From NCBI GenBank assembly GCA_015698045.1, contig BLAL01000250.1, positions 886,346 to 950,345 on the forward strand: a DNA stretch of 64,000 nt. The letters are read 5' to 3'. Source of the DNA: Rhizophagus clarus (lineage: Eukaryota > Glomeromycota > Glomeromycetes > Glomerales > Glomeraceae). The notes beneath the pieces were generated by a model. That model saw only the letters and a list, made by a program, of their open reading frames with translations, did not search any database and had not been told where the DNA came from. This document shows, in pieces, positions 46,190 through 58,458 of the stretch (positions within the stretch are counted from its first letter, which is position 1; every line of letters starts with the position of its first letter). Made by a program: the position numbers and the translations under genes.

Positions 46190-46640
46190 AACAAAGGCTC
46201 TATATATAACTATTACTTTACTGAAATATTCAAATCTAAAACAATATCTTAACGACATCATTATGAGATCTTGACGATTTCATGACGATATTCTAAAATG
46301 ATAACGTATTGATATAGTTACGACTCTCTTAACGATAACGTAATAATACTGTGACGATACAGTAAACAATAACAAAACAATATCTTATTGACACTAAGAT
46401 AGCATCGTTTTGTTACCAACACGATATCGTCGCAGTATTAATTACATTATAACTGTGCCAGCATGTTATCATTTAAAGATCGTTATGAAGCCAGTACGAT
46501 ATCGTCGCAGTATTAATTACATTATAACTGTGCCAGCATTTTATCATTTAAAGATCGCTATGAAGCCGGTACGATATCGTCGCAGTTATCATTAAAAGAT
46601 TGGCATGAGGCCAATATGTTCCCATATCGATGTCATTAAG
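46190..46640. repeat. GATATC-rich tract with a 75-bp tandem repeat
   Basis: A 75-bp unit starting ACGATATCGTCGCAG occurs at 46421, 46496 and (partly) 46571. The surrounding 46230-46400 is a series of ACGATAT/ACGATAAC motifs. The open frame at 46410 only reflects the repeat. A similar motif style is seen at 63180-63640. Confidence 0.75.
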
Positions 46641-47100
46641 ATATAGTATACTAACTAGTAGAAAACTAAACAATTATATCTTAACGATATTTAAATGTTA
46701 TCGGCTTGGTATTATGATTTTATCAATTTAATTATTAATAATCAAAATTTTACTTATTACATATCTGATAGATATTAATTTAATTACTAGTATTAAATAA
46801 ATAATTACAATTTAGCAGTGAAGTTACTAGTTTGTTTGAACTTTATTTCCAGAAACTTATTAAGTACATTAATATTCTACAAAATAAAACAACATAATTC
46901 ACCAATAATACTATTCAGTTTGTTCCATACCTCTCTAAGCGACTTCATCTCCAGAATATTTACTCAGTGACATCGAAATATTTCTTCTGTAAACGAAGCA
47001 TAACGTTACACTTATTTAATAATACCATTCAGCTTTTAAGAAATACATGATTAATAATAATATCATACTTACTGAAAACAAGATGCAACAGTTGCGGACA
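46641..47100. other. No gene seen
   Basis: AT-rich; contains two loose copies of a CTAGTTTGTTTGAACTT / TTCCAGAAACTTATTAAGTA-like stretch. No reading frame. Confidence 0.45.
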
Positions 47101-47129
47101 CAAGTGCGCATAAGAAAGCCGTTTTAACA

Positions 47130-47470
47130 CATAAATCTATGATGGTTTCTGAGCCATTCCATCCTTCTACTTCAAACCTCTCTGTTTTGGTCGCGGAATG
47201 TAGAAAATCGCGTTCACAATCTTTCCTATTAACGAGGCAAGTTTTCATACGAGAGAATTTTGAGTTGTTTCGCTTTCTGACATTCCCTCACTAAGCTCTT
47301 TATTTTGTGTATTGGCAATTTGAGTGTCATTGCCTTTGAATAGATTTGAAACCCTAAGTAATCGATCACCCGTGCCGGAGTTGGATAAGATTTGTTTTCA
47401 TTTATTGTAAACATGCCATGGTCTACTAACAATTTTACGATAATCGAAGGATAATTTATTATCTCGACAT
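47130..47470 (-). pseudogene. DIRS/Ngaro-like reverse transcriptase fragment
   Basis: About 100 codons on the minus strand. KLLVDHGMFTINENKSYPTP, then VIDYLGFQIYSKAMTLKLP, then HKIKSLVRECQKAKQL match the end of a tyrosine-recombinase-type RT (typical: hydrophobic-GF-x-IN-x2-KS, YLGF-x-I, M-x-L-x-LP). After a frameshift near 47235 the next frame has KLASLIGKIVNAIF, matching the start of the following RNase H-like region. Nothing else of the element is present. A DIRS affiliation is inferred from motif memory; a non-LTR or Gypsy source is less likely because of the YLGF-LP spacing. Confidence 0.45.
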
Positions 47471-47499
47471 CTAGCTAGCGATTGCTCAACAAGTCATTA

Positions 47500-47900
47500 G
47501 ACATAATGAAAAAAAAAAAAAAAAAATAAGGAAAATGGCAGTTTCGCGAAAACTTACCATTTTTAATTTCCAGTACCCAGTACTCCTAATCAATATCCTA
47601 AAAAGAATTAATAAAAGAAATGTTGGACCTAAAAAAAGTACCTAAAAAAATAATAAGAAACGTAAGGAAACTTCCTATAAGTTAAAAACTAACATTCGAG
47701 TTTTGTTTTATACCTCCAACTCATCAAAATACTGAAAAAAAAGTAAATGTAGTTAATAATACCGTACTTGCTGGTATATTTATTTTATTTCAAATACCAT
47801 TGTGAAAAAACAGTAGTTAAATCTCAAAAAAAAACTTTATTTCAAAGGTATCAAAATTTCATAAATAAATACTAACGTTTTTACGTAAAAGGAGTATCTA
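47500..47900 (-). repeat. Exon/intron-like array fragment, minus strand
   Basis: On the minus strand: AGGTACTGGGTACTGGAAAT..., then GTAAGTTTTCGCGAAACTGC (donor in a TTTCGCGAAA hairpin, 47540-47560), and several T-runs ending in TTTTAG before short segments between 47600 and 47740. Same style as the array at 61430-62470. Confidence 0.5.
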
Positions 47901-48129
47901 ACGGAAAAGAGAGGAGTGTGATGGTTTTTATCAGTAAAACAAAAAACAAAAAATAAAGGTTTTTATTGGTTGATCAGATCGAGATCGTCACGATGTCATC
48001 ACGATATGAAAAATCGCTAAATGCATTGATTTTAAATAACAATTACTACCACCAATAATTTCATCCTAATTACAAATATAAATATAACACCAATAAGTTC
48101 TTCATATAATAGAAGTCCTAATTATAAAG

Positions 48130-51100
48130 TTATATAGCAGTAAAAAAAAAATTATTTTTTATCCAGCATTCATTCGTTGCATCATAAACAAAGTGAACCT
48201 TTTGCACATGGTCAACTACTGATATTGGGAATATTCTTCTCCAACATGTATCATCGGTTGCCTGAATACGATAAAGGGGACATTTCAATACATGATGAAC
48301 TCTCTTAATTTCTTCAAACCAATCAAGAATAATAAATGCATAAAATTTATTATTGTTGGCTTTATATTTGAAGATTCCTTTTATAATTGCATAACATTCA
48401 TCATGATTTTCTTCTTGTATTGTCACGAAGTCACCAATATGAAGATGGATTTTGGAGAAGACACCACTAGTAGTTTCTTCTATTGTATATGTTGCCAATT
48501 TATACCAACTCATTTGAGAATATACAAGAGCTGACTTAAATCCAATATCTTCAAATGAAAGGAGCAACTCAGAATTGAAATGTGGCAAGTTCAACATAAC
48601 ATTTTCACGATCTTGTCAGGATACTTCCTTTTTTAAGGTAATATTTGTAATAAAGTTTACCGGAGAAGTTACTACTATAATAAAATTACAATATATATAA
48701 AATTAATCAAATAAATAACGTTTTTAGAAAAAAAAAATAGTATCATCGCTTAGTAAATAATAAATTACAATACAAACCATCATCTTGTTCATCATGTTCG
48801 TTTGATGTTCCTTTGTCTTCGGTAATATACCAATTGGTTAATATATGCCTAAAATTTGATGTCATAGAAGTAAAACCGTCACAACGTCGTGATAACCTTT
48901 GATCTATACCACCATCTACTAGATGACGAATTGCGAAAAGTGTGGTATATCGTTTTAATAAATCTAATTCAATATTCTTTCAATTTGTCCGTGGTACCAT
49001 TGCTTTAAAAATCCGATGCACCATCTCTTTAATACCGCATTGAGTATTTATAAGAGTACCATAAGTTTTTGCATGCATTAGTAAATGGATACTAATATGC
49101 AAATTTGGCAAATTGACAAATTCAGAGAAAACCTAAAGATCATTTATTATTATTAGTACAGTAAATAATTTATTCAAATTTGTACTAAGTAATCATCTAT
49201 TATTTATACCTTTGGGAGAATATTCATTTCTTCTTTAAGATTTTGTTGTAATTCTTCATAAGAATTATTCGTAAACTTGCTTTTAAAGACCATACTCATT
49301 GTTTTTGCTACATGAACCCAACAAGTAATTACAGCATTTTTTACTAAATTAATACGTGATGCGCCAGTTCGCTGTTGAATATTTTTCGCTTCATTATTCT
49401 TCAAACTAGTTACTTTTAAAAACCGATTTAGTATAAAAGGCATTATCATAGCAACCCGGAGGTAATCAGACATCATAAAACTTTCCCGGTGGCTAATGGG
49501 ATTTGGTATACGTGACCATGTCTTTGGTTTCTCAAAGTCTTTCCAGGTTTTGATGAAATCATTTTCTCCTTCTTGTGAAAATAATTCACAAGTTAATTTG
49601 AGTAGACGCCCGATCTTTCCTGCAGTAACATGATAAATATCTTGTGGTGTTTGTAGATGTCTTTCTCTTTTAAGTTCATCTAAAATACTAGGCCGTAATT
49701 TCAATCCATATTCCCTACTAAGTCGTTTTTTTTGAGCAATAACCGTTTCAGCAGATATTAAAGAAAATTCAGAATCCGTCAAATGATGATATTGAGAAGT
49801 TAAAGCCATATCTTGAGTAAAATCAGTGAATGAATCTTTACTTATAGTGCAACTCCTACACCCTTTATTAGCATTTTGTCGCAGTACACCAGCCAAGTCA
49901 TTGCCTTGGGGTAAGTCAGCTGTTACAACTCCTATACTTGCAATTACCCAAACATCTTGTCCTTGTATATTCATTACTTTTCCCTTTTCAAGTTCCTTCA
50001 TTTCGGAAATAAATGGTTTTACAAACTCATTAAAATCACCACCGAATGGGACGAATCCAAGAACAAAGTGATTTTTGAGCAACTTCCTTTGATGACTCGG
50101 CATGTTTCCAAATTGTATATAAACCCCTCCTAATGAATGATAAACATTTCGGTATGTGCCGAAATCATCGTAATAAAGATCCAAAAATAGCTTGTAGACT
50201 TTCATGGAAGGAGATGGTGGTGGCCTTGTTATGATATAGTCGGCAGGGTGTTTATATGAAAAATCTACACTACGAATGCGCCATTGACGATCGTGTTTAT
50301 AAATTATTTCAGTGATATATAATAATGTTTCTTCGGGAATTTGATTATACTGAAATATCATCATCACATTAGCTTTTTTAGAAATTTGTGATATTCCTAT
50401 TGTTTGAACTGATAGGTCTTGTAACCAAACTTCGCCAGTAAGAGAACGATTTTGTCTTAGTGCCCCTTTAAAAGTTCCAGGTAAATCATTATAATAAAGA
50501 ACTTTTTGGATTCTTAACCGATATTGTTTATCAACTTCATTTATTAATATTGCCCTTAATCTGCCAAGTTGCAGTTGTTCATTATTGTCATTATCATAAT
50601 AATAAACAAAATTCCCACATTTATATGTCTCTATTAGATATTTATTAAAAAAAAACAATAAAATTATATTATATTACAAAATCACAAAGAAGAATAAACA
50701 ACAACAAATATGATCTTTACCTTGTGATATTGTTAATTGTTCTTGGCCGAAAAGAGGCGATTCTGCCCACAAAGTTCCATGCCAGTATTCAGATTTTGTT
50801 TCTGAATCAATACCAGGACCAAAATACATGTTATTGACTAATGATGGATTATTAAGGACATACCAAATGATATCATTTATTGAAAGTTGATATGATATCT
50901 TTGAGTTTTTAGAAGTTGATGGTGTTTTTTTTGATGAAATTGGGACGGATTTTGCAGATATTGGGAGAAGAGGAAGATGTTGCCTCCATGTTCGAAATCT
51001 TCGGATGTTTCTCACGATATGGTTCCTATCGAATTCTTGACTCATAATAATATCAACAAGATCTTCGTATGCTTTTGTTGAGATATCATGTTTATGAATC

Positions 51101-51617
51101 CAACAAAATAAAGCAGCAGTAGTAAAATCTTGGAAGTATGGTGCAAAATTACCATTAAAATTTGGTAAATTGCTTTCATCTAGTGCTCTATCAATGAATA
51201 TTTTTTCTTCCGATGAGGGATTAGCACGATTATTTGTCTGCTATCTGAAGATGATGTTGTATCACTTTCTGACTCTTCACTTTCTAGAGATGTTGTTCCT
51301 GTATCACTATTATAATCATCATATTCTTCATTTTCTGAAGATGCTGTATAATTATCATCATTTTCTGACGATGTTGCATAAACATTATCATTTCCTGCAT
51401 CCTCATAACCATCATATTCTTCATTTTCTAATTGCATATCAACATCATGACAATTATTTCGTTGTTCATTACCATCATCGAAATTTATTTCACTGTCACT
51501 ACCATTATCATCATTTGGTGGTGCTATTATTATACCTTGTGGTGGTTGCCTTTTAAAATTATTTCGAATACGAAAAGGTAATGTAACAGTATCCCTTCGT
51601 GCTCTATTTCGCAACAT
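48130..51617 (-). pseudogene. CACTA/Plavaka-like transposase, five exons, broken
   Basis: Exon 1 (51617-50721): acidic Asp/Asn/Glu/Ser-rich start, then after a 1-nt shift near 51235, FIDRALDESNLPNF, HKHDISTKAYEDL and the typical SINDIIWYVLNNPSL. Intron 50720-50631. Exon 2 (50630-49210): CGNFVYYYD, LYYDDFGTYRNVYHSLGGVY with QFGNMP (possible catalytic Asp), HFVLGFVPFGG, IASIGVVTADLPQGNDLAG and a GCRSC zinc pair. Intron 49209-49133. Exon 3 (49132-48778) matches the downstream cysteine/His domain (HISIHLLMHAKTYGTLINTQ) with TGA 48980-48982. Intron 48777-48675. The last exon, to 48130, has TGA 48616-48618, then an FEEIKRVHHVLKCPLYRI domain. The layout matches fungal Plavaka/Tnp2-type transposases as I recall them. 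All four splice phases agree; three lesions break the frame. No CACTA ends found. Confidence 0.72.
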
Positions 51618-51639
51618 TTGTTAATCAAAATTAAATTCT

Positions 51640-51989
51640 CAATTTTTATGAATGAATTTTATTATTTTGCTGCAGATATACTGACTGAAATATATGTATG
51701 CGCCAAATGGATAATACACGAACATTCGGTTTCATCTTAATATGCATTTTTCCCAATAAGGATAATCAAAATACACAAACATATATGAAGTTCGAACACA
51801 ACAGATTAATAGAAATATCACTTAAATATGCATTTGAAGTAATGTAACACAATCATATATCGTCGATATACGGATCAATTAGTCAAAGTCGTAGTCTCGT
51901 AGATGTTTATTTTTGTTTTATTTAATATTAATTTTTTACTGATATTTTTATGTATTTTATTACTTTTTATTGTTTAATATTTTATTATC

Positions 51990-52022
<33 letters not shown>

Positions 52023-52520
52023 AAATTTGTTACGTTAATTTTATAATTACTGTATAAGTTATTTTCGAAACTTACCATCAATTTGAAGAACCAGTTACTA
52101 TTAGAAATAAATTTCTAAGTGAGAAATCCTTAGGCTAGTAAAATAATAGAAGAGGATATTATCTTATGACCCTTATGACCGTTTTTTAAATACAAATTTA
52201 TCATTATTACCTTATTTTAAGTATTGTTAGTCAGTCCGTTAAGTAGAAACGAAAACTATTAGAAACAAATTTGAACGTACAAGTTAGATAGGAGCCAATT
52301 AGTTCGCATTCCATGATCACCTAGGTGATCGTTTTCCTTGAACCCCTCATACTATCTAACAATCTTGTAAGTTGTATCATTAAAACTTTGTTACCGGTAC
52401 CAGTAAACAGGGAGCGCAACTTACCAAAAGGTTGAATTTCAGGAAAAAAAATTTTGAAGTTTTGGAAAAGAATAAAAACGTAAAGGTTATAAAAGATTCT
52501 GGGTCCGAGATTGATTTTTT
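51640..52520. other. No gene; poly-A run and perfect palindrome
   Basis: A run of about 33 As at 51986-52018, possibly the tail of a retroposed sequence. GATCACCTAGGTGATC at 52315-52330 is a perfect 16-bp palindrome. Two diverged copies of ACTATTAGAAAYAAATTT occur at 52097 and 52256. Confidence 0.5.
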
Positions 52521-52524
52521 TTTA

Positions 52525-53930
52525 TTTAGGAGATTTTTTTTTTCATTCAGGAGATTTTTTTTTTTATTCAGGAGTTTTTTTTTCATTCAGAAGATTTTTA
52601 TTATTCACGAGATTTTTTTTTATTCACGAGATTGTATTAAAGCAATTGAAGAATTTTGACACGAGTATTCATCGCTAAGCGTGAGAACCAGTACTTTTTT
52701 AACATAGTATAATAAGAAAAACCAAATTTAGTTTTAGTTTTAAGTAACATAGTATAGCAAGAAAAACCAAATTTAGTTTTAGTTTTAGCAAGTTTAGTTT
52801 TAAATGGCCGAACCATCTGGAAAAAAAATATATTTTTTTCCCACCGCACAAAAAAATTTTTTTCATCTGACCTGCATAAAAGATTTAGTAAGCCAGAAAA
52901 GAACCCCTTTAGCCCTTAGCTATAGTTGGAAGTTTATTGAATAATCAGTTCAGAAATTTTCCATTCTCGCAATGGTGATTGCCAAATCTAATTCTTATAA
53001 AAGATTCTTATCAGAGTGAAGAAGATCTATATGTTAAGAAACACTTGAAAAGTTTTAATAATATAACTCACAGTATCTGTAGGATGAGGATATTATCACT
53101 ATACTAGTAGGGTACATAGAATAACCAATTTATTTATATCATATCTAGAATTTAAATTAATATAATATCTCACGTTATTAGCAAATAATAAATTCAATTT
53201 TTTTGCTATTTTAAAATTTATAATAGATTTTTTTTTTTTTTCATTCAGGAGATTTTTTTTTTATTCAGGAGTTTTTTTTTTCATTCAGGAGATTTTATTA
53301 TTCACGAGATTTTTTTTATTCACGAGATTGTATTAAAGCAATTGAAGAATTTTGACATGAGTATTCATCGCTAAGCGTGAGAACCAGTACTTTTTTAACA
53401 TAGTATAGTAAGAAAAACCAAATTTAGTTTTAGTTTTAAGTAACATAGTATAGCAAGAAAAACCAAATTTAGTTTTAGTTTTAGCAAGTTTAGTTTTAAA
53501 TGGCCGAACCATCTGGAAAAAAATATATTTTTTCCCACCGCGCAAAAAAATTTTTTTCATCTGACCTGCATAAAAGATTTAGTAAGCCAAAAAAGAACCC
53601 CTAGCCCTAAGCTATAGTTAGAAGTTTATTGAATAATCAGTTCAGAAATTTTCCATTCTCACAATGGTGATTACCAAATCTAATTCTTACAAAAGATTCT
53701 TATCAGAGTGAAGAAGATCTATACGATGTTCATTTACTTCTTTAGCAGGAAAAGATTAAGAAACACTTGAAAAGTTTTAATGATATAACTCACAGTATCT
53801 GTTGGATGAGGATATTATCACTATACTAGGGTACATAGAATAACCAATTTATTTATATCATATCTAGAATTTAAATTAATAATATCTCTCGTTATTAGCA
53901 AATAATAAATTCAATTTTTTAAAAATTATA
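52525..53930. repeat. Tandem duplication of about 0.7 kb
   Basis: Two direct copies with an offset of 696 bp (for example ATCGCTAAGCGTGAGAACC at 52671 and 53367). Each starts with T-rich TTCATTCAGGAGATTTTTT repeats, then two short tandem copies of GAAAAACCAAATTTAGTTTT. The copies are about 95% alike by eye, and the right one has a ~32-base insertion near 53730 (GATGTTCATTTACTTC). Open frames in it are low-complexity. Confidence 0.9.
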
Positions 53931-54459
53931 ATCAATGTACAATTCGATCAGTTGAATGACGATAATCACTAATTAGTTGAATGACGATAATTACTATAGA
54001 TAGTAATTGTGTCAGATTTCATAATAATACTTACATCCGATTTCTAAATAATATTTCCTTTTTTATAAACAATATAATTATTGAATATAATTATAATATC
54101 TTTACTAGACGGTACATTTAATTACAATTTTATAATAATATATTATTATACGAAAAATATACTGAATTTTTGAATTGTGATATTAACGGGTTTCTTAAAT
54201 ATTCTGATTAGACACGGAAAACATTCTTCAAATTAATTACCAATAATTTAAGAATCAAATATTTATTGTAAATTTATTATCTTAAAGCAAAAAAAGTATT
54301 CAAGAATCTATTGTTAAAACCATAATTAGTATATTACATGAAAAAGAAATCTGAAAGACGATAAAAATTTACATTTTTGAAGCTTCTTTGTATATGCGCC
54401 AATGATAATGAATTTTTTTTTTTTTTTAATAAAATTTTCAAACATAATTTTGGCTGCTA
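53931..54459. other. No gene seen
   Basis: AT-rich with a short direct repeat (GTTGAATGACGATAATCACT, twice at 53951-53990). Confidence 0.5.
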
Positions 54460-54776
54460 TCAACAATTACTAAATTTAAAACATATAATTTTCGTACATA
54501 TTTTAGTTAAAGTCATCAAAGTGATCAAAATCACAGTGTTAAATGAAACTAGAAAGTATTTATTAATTAAAATAGCTATAAAAATAAAAATAAAAATTAA
54601 AATAATAAAAAATCCCCAAACAATAAAATATGCAGAATTTTCTAAAAGATTATCGTATTTCTTTCTAATTCATATGATTTATCTTTCCATTTCCTTTCTT
54701 CTTTGTCTTTTTGACGATAAGAATGACGCTGGAAATAGGTCTTTCTCGTCCTTTTTCTTGATGGTGGTGGTGACAT
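54460..54776 (-). pseudogene. Second copy of the small tail-anchored protein gene, one frameshift
   Basis: ATG 54776 begins M-S-P-P-P-S-R-K-R-T-R-K-T-Y-F-x-R, matching the start of the gene at 1825. It runs to KSYELERN and stops at 54642. In the next frame the sequence continues DNLLENSAYFIVWGFF, then a strongly hydrophobic Ile/Phe stretch and INKYF, matching ERNYDNL, the membrane helix and INKWF of the other copy. A single missing base at about 54656 explains the shift. The middle region is shorter than in the 1825 copy, and no intron is needed. It is either a recent pseudogene or a sequencing error in a real gene. Confidence 0.55.
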
Positions 54777-55204
54777 GCTTTAATTAATTGACTGCGCGTT
54801 GAATTAATAAAAAAAAATTTAAACCGCTGCTTTGGTTTTTCTACATAACTTATCAATAAGAAAATAAATTAAATTATTACTGTATTAAAGTTAATAATTA
54901 TAAAAGAAAAGAAAAAATTTTATAAATTCGTACCTAAAAAAAATTTCTTCCACTATGTTGGGGTATTAAAAAAATAATCATTTTTTTATCTTTATATACA
55001 AAAAAAGATATAATAGATCATATTTAATCGAACGATCAAGCATTACATGTTTACGTAAAAAAAATTTCGTGTAAAAAAATTCATGTAAAAAAAAAAATTC
55101 ATGCATAACCAAACCGTGTGAAAACCCGTGTGAAAAAAGTTTTTTTATTAACGATAAAAAAAATTCATGCATAATATTTTATTTTCATTACAACAATAAA
55201 AAAA

Positions 55205-55395
55205 ATTTTTAATTGCTCATTCTTTAGTACCCGTTTGCTACTAGCATAACTAGTACCCAGATTGCACGACGAGGACGTCGGTACTAATAGCAACCCAAAA
55301 AAATGGTTACCAGTTACACAATGTCCATCGTGGAGATGAAATGGTAAAATGATCTACCAGTTGCGCAATGCCTATTTCTAGAATGGTAACCGTTT
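55205..55395 (-). repeat. SINE-like dispersed repeat, copy 2
   Basis: Read in reverse: GCATTGCGCAACTGGTAGAT, a second GTGTAACTGGTAACC, then GGTACTAATAG-like ends and TACCGACGTCCTCGTCGTGC. It shares the last block and the ACAACTGGTAGA block with the copy at 2340-2585. Confidence 0.45.
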
Positions 55396-56230
55396 GTAAC
55401 TGTAATAAAAAAATCAACATTTTATAAAAAAACTGTGAATTGTGGGATTGAAGATTGAAGTATGCAATTACGAACATTCAACTATGTGTATATATATATA
55501 ATTATATATATATTTTCCTATTTTTTTAAATTTTATATAATAAATATTATGTGAACGCTAAAACGAATTCGCGTATTTGATAATTGATAATAATTAAAGT
55601 AATTTTAATTCGTAAATAATAGAGCTGGATTTCAGATCGTAAGGTCGAAAGGATCATTAATTTATGAAATCCGGTATTTTTAGGAGGATTGTATAGATTT
55701 GTATAATAATAACAAATGCGATGAGATAAATATATGGCATGCAATATACTAAAAAGTCGAATACACTATACAAAATAATTTTTTTTAATATCTTTGCTAA
55801 TCTATAATAATTAAGCGAAATAAAATTTAAAAATAAATAAAATACTACATATTAATAATTACTTTTAAATACAATGATTGATTATAAAGAAAATCTTCCA
55901 TATTGTCTGTAAGTTTCTAAATCATAATACCCTTAAAATTTTTTTTATCTCATATAAGCCGGGTTATGTAAGTTACCACGGTCCACGGTTGATTTGGGTT
56001 ATGTAAGTTATCGCTTGCATTTCGGTCTACAAATGCTCCTTAATTTTTTTTTTCGGGAGAATTATATTCAGAAAAGTGGCATTCAGAGAATGGTCCGACA
56101 AGGCATGATTACAAATAAACAGGTTCTTATACTGGTGATCGCGGTTTAATGCTAGGTCAGATATAAATACAATCTAGGATTTTTCTGATCTGATTATTGT
56201 ATAAATCGTAACTCATCAAAACTCTACTCC
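55396..56230. other. No gene seen
   Basis: Contains a TATA microsatellite near 55490-55515 and a direct repeat GGGTTATGTAAGTTA (55962 and 55997). Confidence 0.45.
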
Positions 56231-56237
56231 TTTAAAT

Positions 56238-57859
56238 ATGGGCCGACCAAGTAATATTGAATACTTTTTGATTCCTTTTTTTTTTTTTTTTGAATTGCTT
56301 TAATGCCATCTATATAATAGAATCGATACGAAATCAAAACCCACGCAAAGTTGTGCAGAAACTGCTCAAAGTCGGAGAATTAATCATGCTCGAAAAACTA
56401 TAACAGAAAAGATAATGAAATTAACAATGATGATGATATTAGCGACGAAAACGATGAGAGTTTTCTCAGAAGTCAGCCATAGAAATCTTATTTTATGAAT
56501 TTAATGAATTTTGCATTTTTCTTATTTATAATTGATTGAAGATATTAATTTTTACTTAAATAAACAATAATAAGACCTTTCCAAAGATCAACAGAATCCC
56601 TCCGTGGTCGTCAAGAACAAGAGAGAGACCTTCAAGCAGAATCCCCTCCGTGGTCATCAAGAACAAGAGAGAGACCTTCAGCAGAATCCCTCCGTGGTCG
56701 CCAAGAACAAGAGAGAGACCTTCAGCAGAATCCCCTCCGTGGTCATCAAGAACAAGAGAGAGACCTTCAGCAGAATCCCCTCCGTGGCCGTCAAGAACAA
56801 GAGAGAGACTTCAGCAGAATCCCCTCCGTGGTCGCCAAGAACAAGAGAGAGACCTTCAGCAGAATCCCCTCCGTGGCCGTCAAGATGAAATAGAGAATAG
56901 AGAAAGAGTTAAAAGAAGAAGAAACGAAAGAGGAAAAGACGACGATGATGATGATAACTATTCTGGTAAATCTTGTTAATAAAATATTTTTTCATACATA
57001 AATATCTTCATTTGTTAGTTATTAATATACGAATATGACGTCCAGTTCCCCCTCAGTTCGAATCGATGACAAACCAATTGCAAATCTGCAATTGGTTAGT
57101 CGAAAATCCGGCTATCCTACAATTAGCCACCCAAATGCTAAATATGAAAGATACATCACAATTAGCACCGGCAGTGCACGCATCATCCGCATCATCCGCA
57201 TCATCTGAACACGTAAACCACGTAAGCGTTTATCGTATTCCTTGTATTGATTACATTGTTGTGACTTGATAATTTTCATGGATATCAAAACTTTTTTTAT
57301 ATATTTAGGAAAAGTACCGTCTGATTGACGAGGAATTAAATGTCTTTTTTTAAGATCGCGCTTCCCGCCATACCATCTTTTTGAAAAACTTGTAAGAAAA
57401 GTTTTTCCCGAATTGGAAGCCTACAGTAGCACGGCAAGATCAATCGTAGATCGATGTAGAAGATCTTTTTCCGATTATAGATACCAACTTAGGGTGTCGA
57501 TCGAAGAATTAGTGCGAGAATTTCAAAGTAAATCGGAAAGGTAACCAATATAATCTTATTGTATTTATAATTGTATTTATAATTAGTAGTGTCAATATGA
57601 ATTTCATTCTTTCCTCTTTTTTTTCTCTTTTAAAGAAGAGGAACCACGGTTTCTGAAGTTTGAAATTAACGATTTCATTTCACGTGATGTCGTTATTAAA
57701 AGAATTTTTAACCGGTACTTTACTGCGGTTGATGTCTCCGAGATACCCGAAATAACAATGAACAAACTGATAGAATTCTCAAAAGAATGTTTTAATATTG
57801 CATGGGAAGGAAGGGATGAAACAAATACCAGGGTTTTTTATGACCAAATAAAACCCTGA
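56238..57859 (+). CDS. Hypothetical protein with a coding minisatellite, several exons
   Basis: The 3' half is clear. The repeat exon ends ...RVKRRRNERGKDDDDDDNYS; intron 56966-57045; exon 57046-57221 (PPQFESMTNQLQICNWLVENPAILQ..., then an Ala/Ser run); intron 57222-57308; exon 57309-57527 (EKYRLIDEELN...RFPPYHLFEKLVRKVFPELE, SSTARSIVDRCRRSFSDYRYQL); intron 57528-57635; last exon 57636-57859 (EEPRFLKFEINDFISRDVV...KLIEFSKECFNIAWEG) with stop 57857. All phases fit except one base missing in a T7 run at 57345-57351, which could be a sequencing error. The 5' part, from ATG 56238 (MGRPS) to the repeat at 56592, is uncertain. The C-terminal half is helical and charged, with no family I can name. 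It may be a real gene. Confidence 0.5.
56592..56885 (+). repeat. Coding 45-bp minisatellite
   Basis: About 6.5 copies of a 44-46 bp unit (AGAATCCCCTCCGTGG, then TCAAGAACAAGAGAGAGACC). In frame it encodes a 15-residue repeat, QNPLRGRQEQERDLQ. Copies of 44 or 46 bp shift the frame, so only a subset of copies can be read in one frame. Confidence 0.85.
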
Positions 57860-58458
57860 ATAAGAATACGGAAGTTTTAGAAATCCCATCTCGTAGTGGG
57901 AGGAATTTTGCTAGCTCACTGAAATTTTTAAAAAATAAAAAAAAAATGTATTTTAAAAAATGCAAATTGCTGTGATAGTAAATATTTTTTGTATATTATT
58001 GATGTGTACTTATTATGATGCGATGATATATAAGTTAATATCATCATTGAGAATTCTTTTTTTTTTAGCGAGTCACAAATAATAAATATAGGTGGTAATT
58101 ACGGATTTTACGGATACGGCATTACGTAATTAACCTCTATTGGAATGTATATATAATGTAGATCGACTATTGGACGTTATAATGAGTAATGGCATAAAAT
58201 GCCACATCATGCCATTTTAATTATGTCAATATAATGTAATTACGTGGAAATATTTACATTAAAAAACGAAAATTTGTTTCTTTCTTAAACTTATTACCTC
58301 ACTTTCTTTAAATTTATTACCACTTTCCTTATTACCTTCCTCCCTATAAATTTTCTCTATTCCACAAATGTCTTTCCTCAACAAGTATAATTAATGTTTA
58401 ATTTATTATATATTGTGTAGTATGATCGGTATTTTTTTACTGATTTTTTTTTTAAAAG
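57860..58458. other. No gene; inverted-repeat rich
   Basis: At 58090-58250 there are GTAATTACG and CGTAATTA motifs and an AATGGCAT...ATGCCATT hairpin, possibly a small MITE with ends GGTAATTACG / TAATTACGTGG. No target duplication is clear. Confidence 0.4.

Noticed and set aside
46410..46595. 61-codon frame with repeats
   Set aside because: Comes from the 75-bp tandem repeat.
51170..51556. His/Tyr-rich plus-strand frame
   Set aside because: Antisense shadow of the acidic N-terminus of the Plavaka-like transposase.
52432..52849. Lys/Phe-rich frames on both strands
   Set aside because: Derived from TTTTTCATTCAGGAGA and AACCAAATTTAGTTTT short repeats.
54377..54787. 136-codon plus-strand frame
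   Set aside because: Antisense of the second small tail-anchored protein copy, which has a matching relative on its own strand.
58090..58250. MITE with GTAATTACG ends
   Set aside because: The ends do not line up cleanly and no target duplication was found; kept only as a note.
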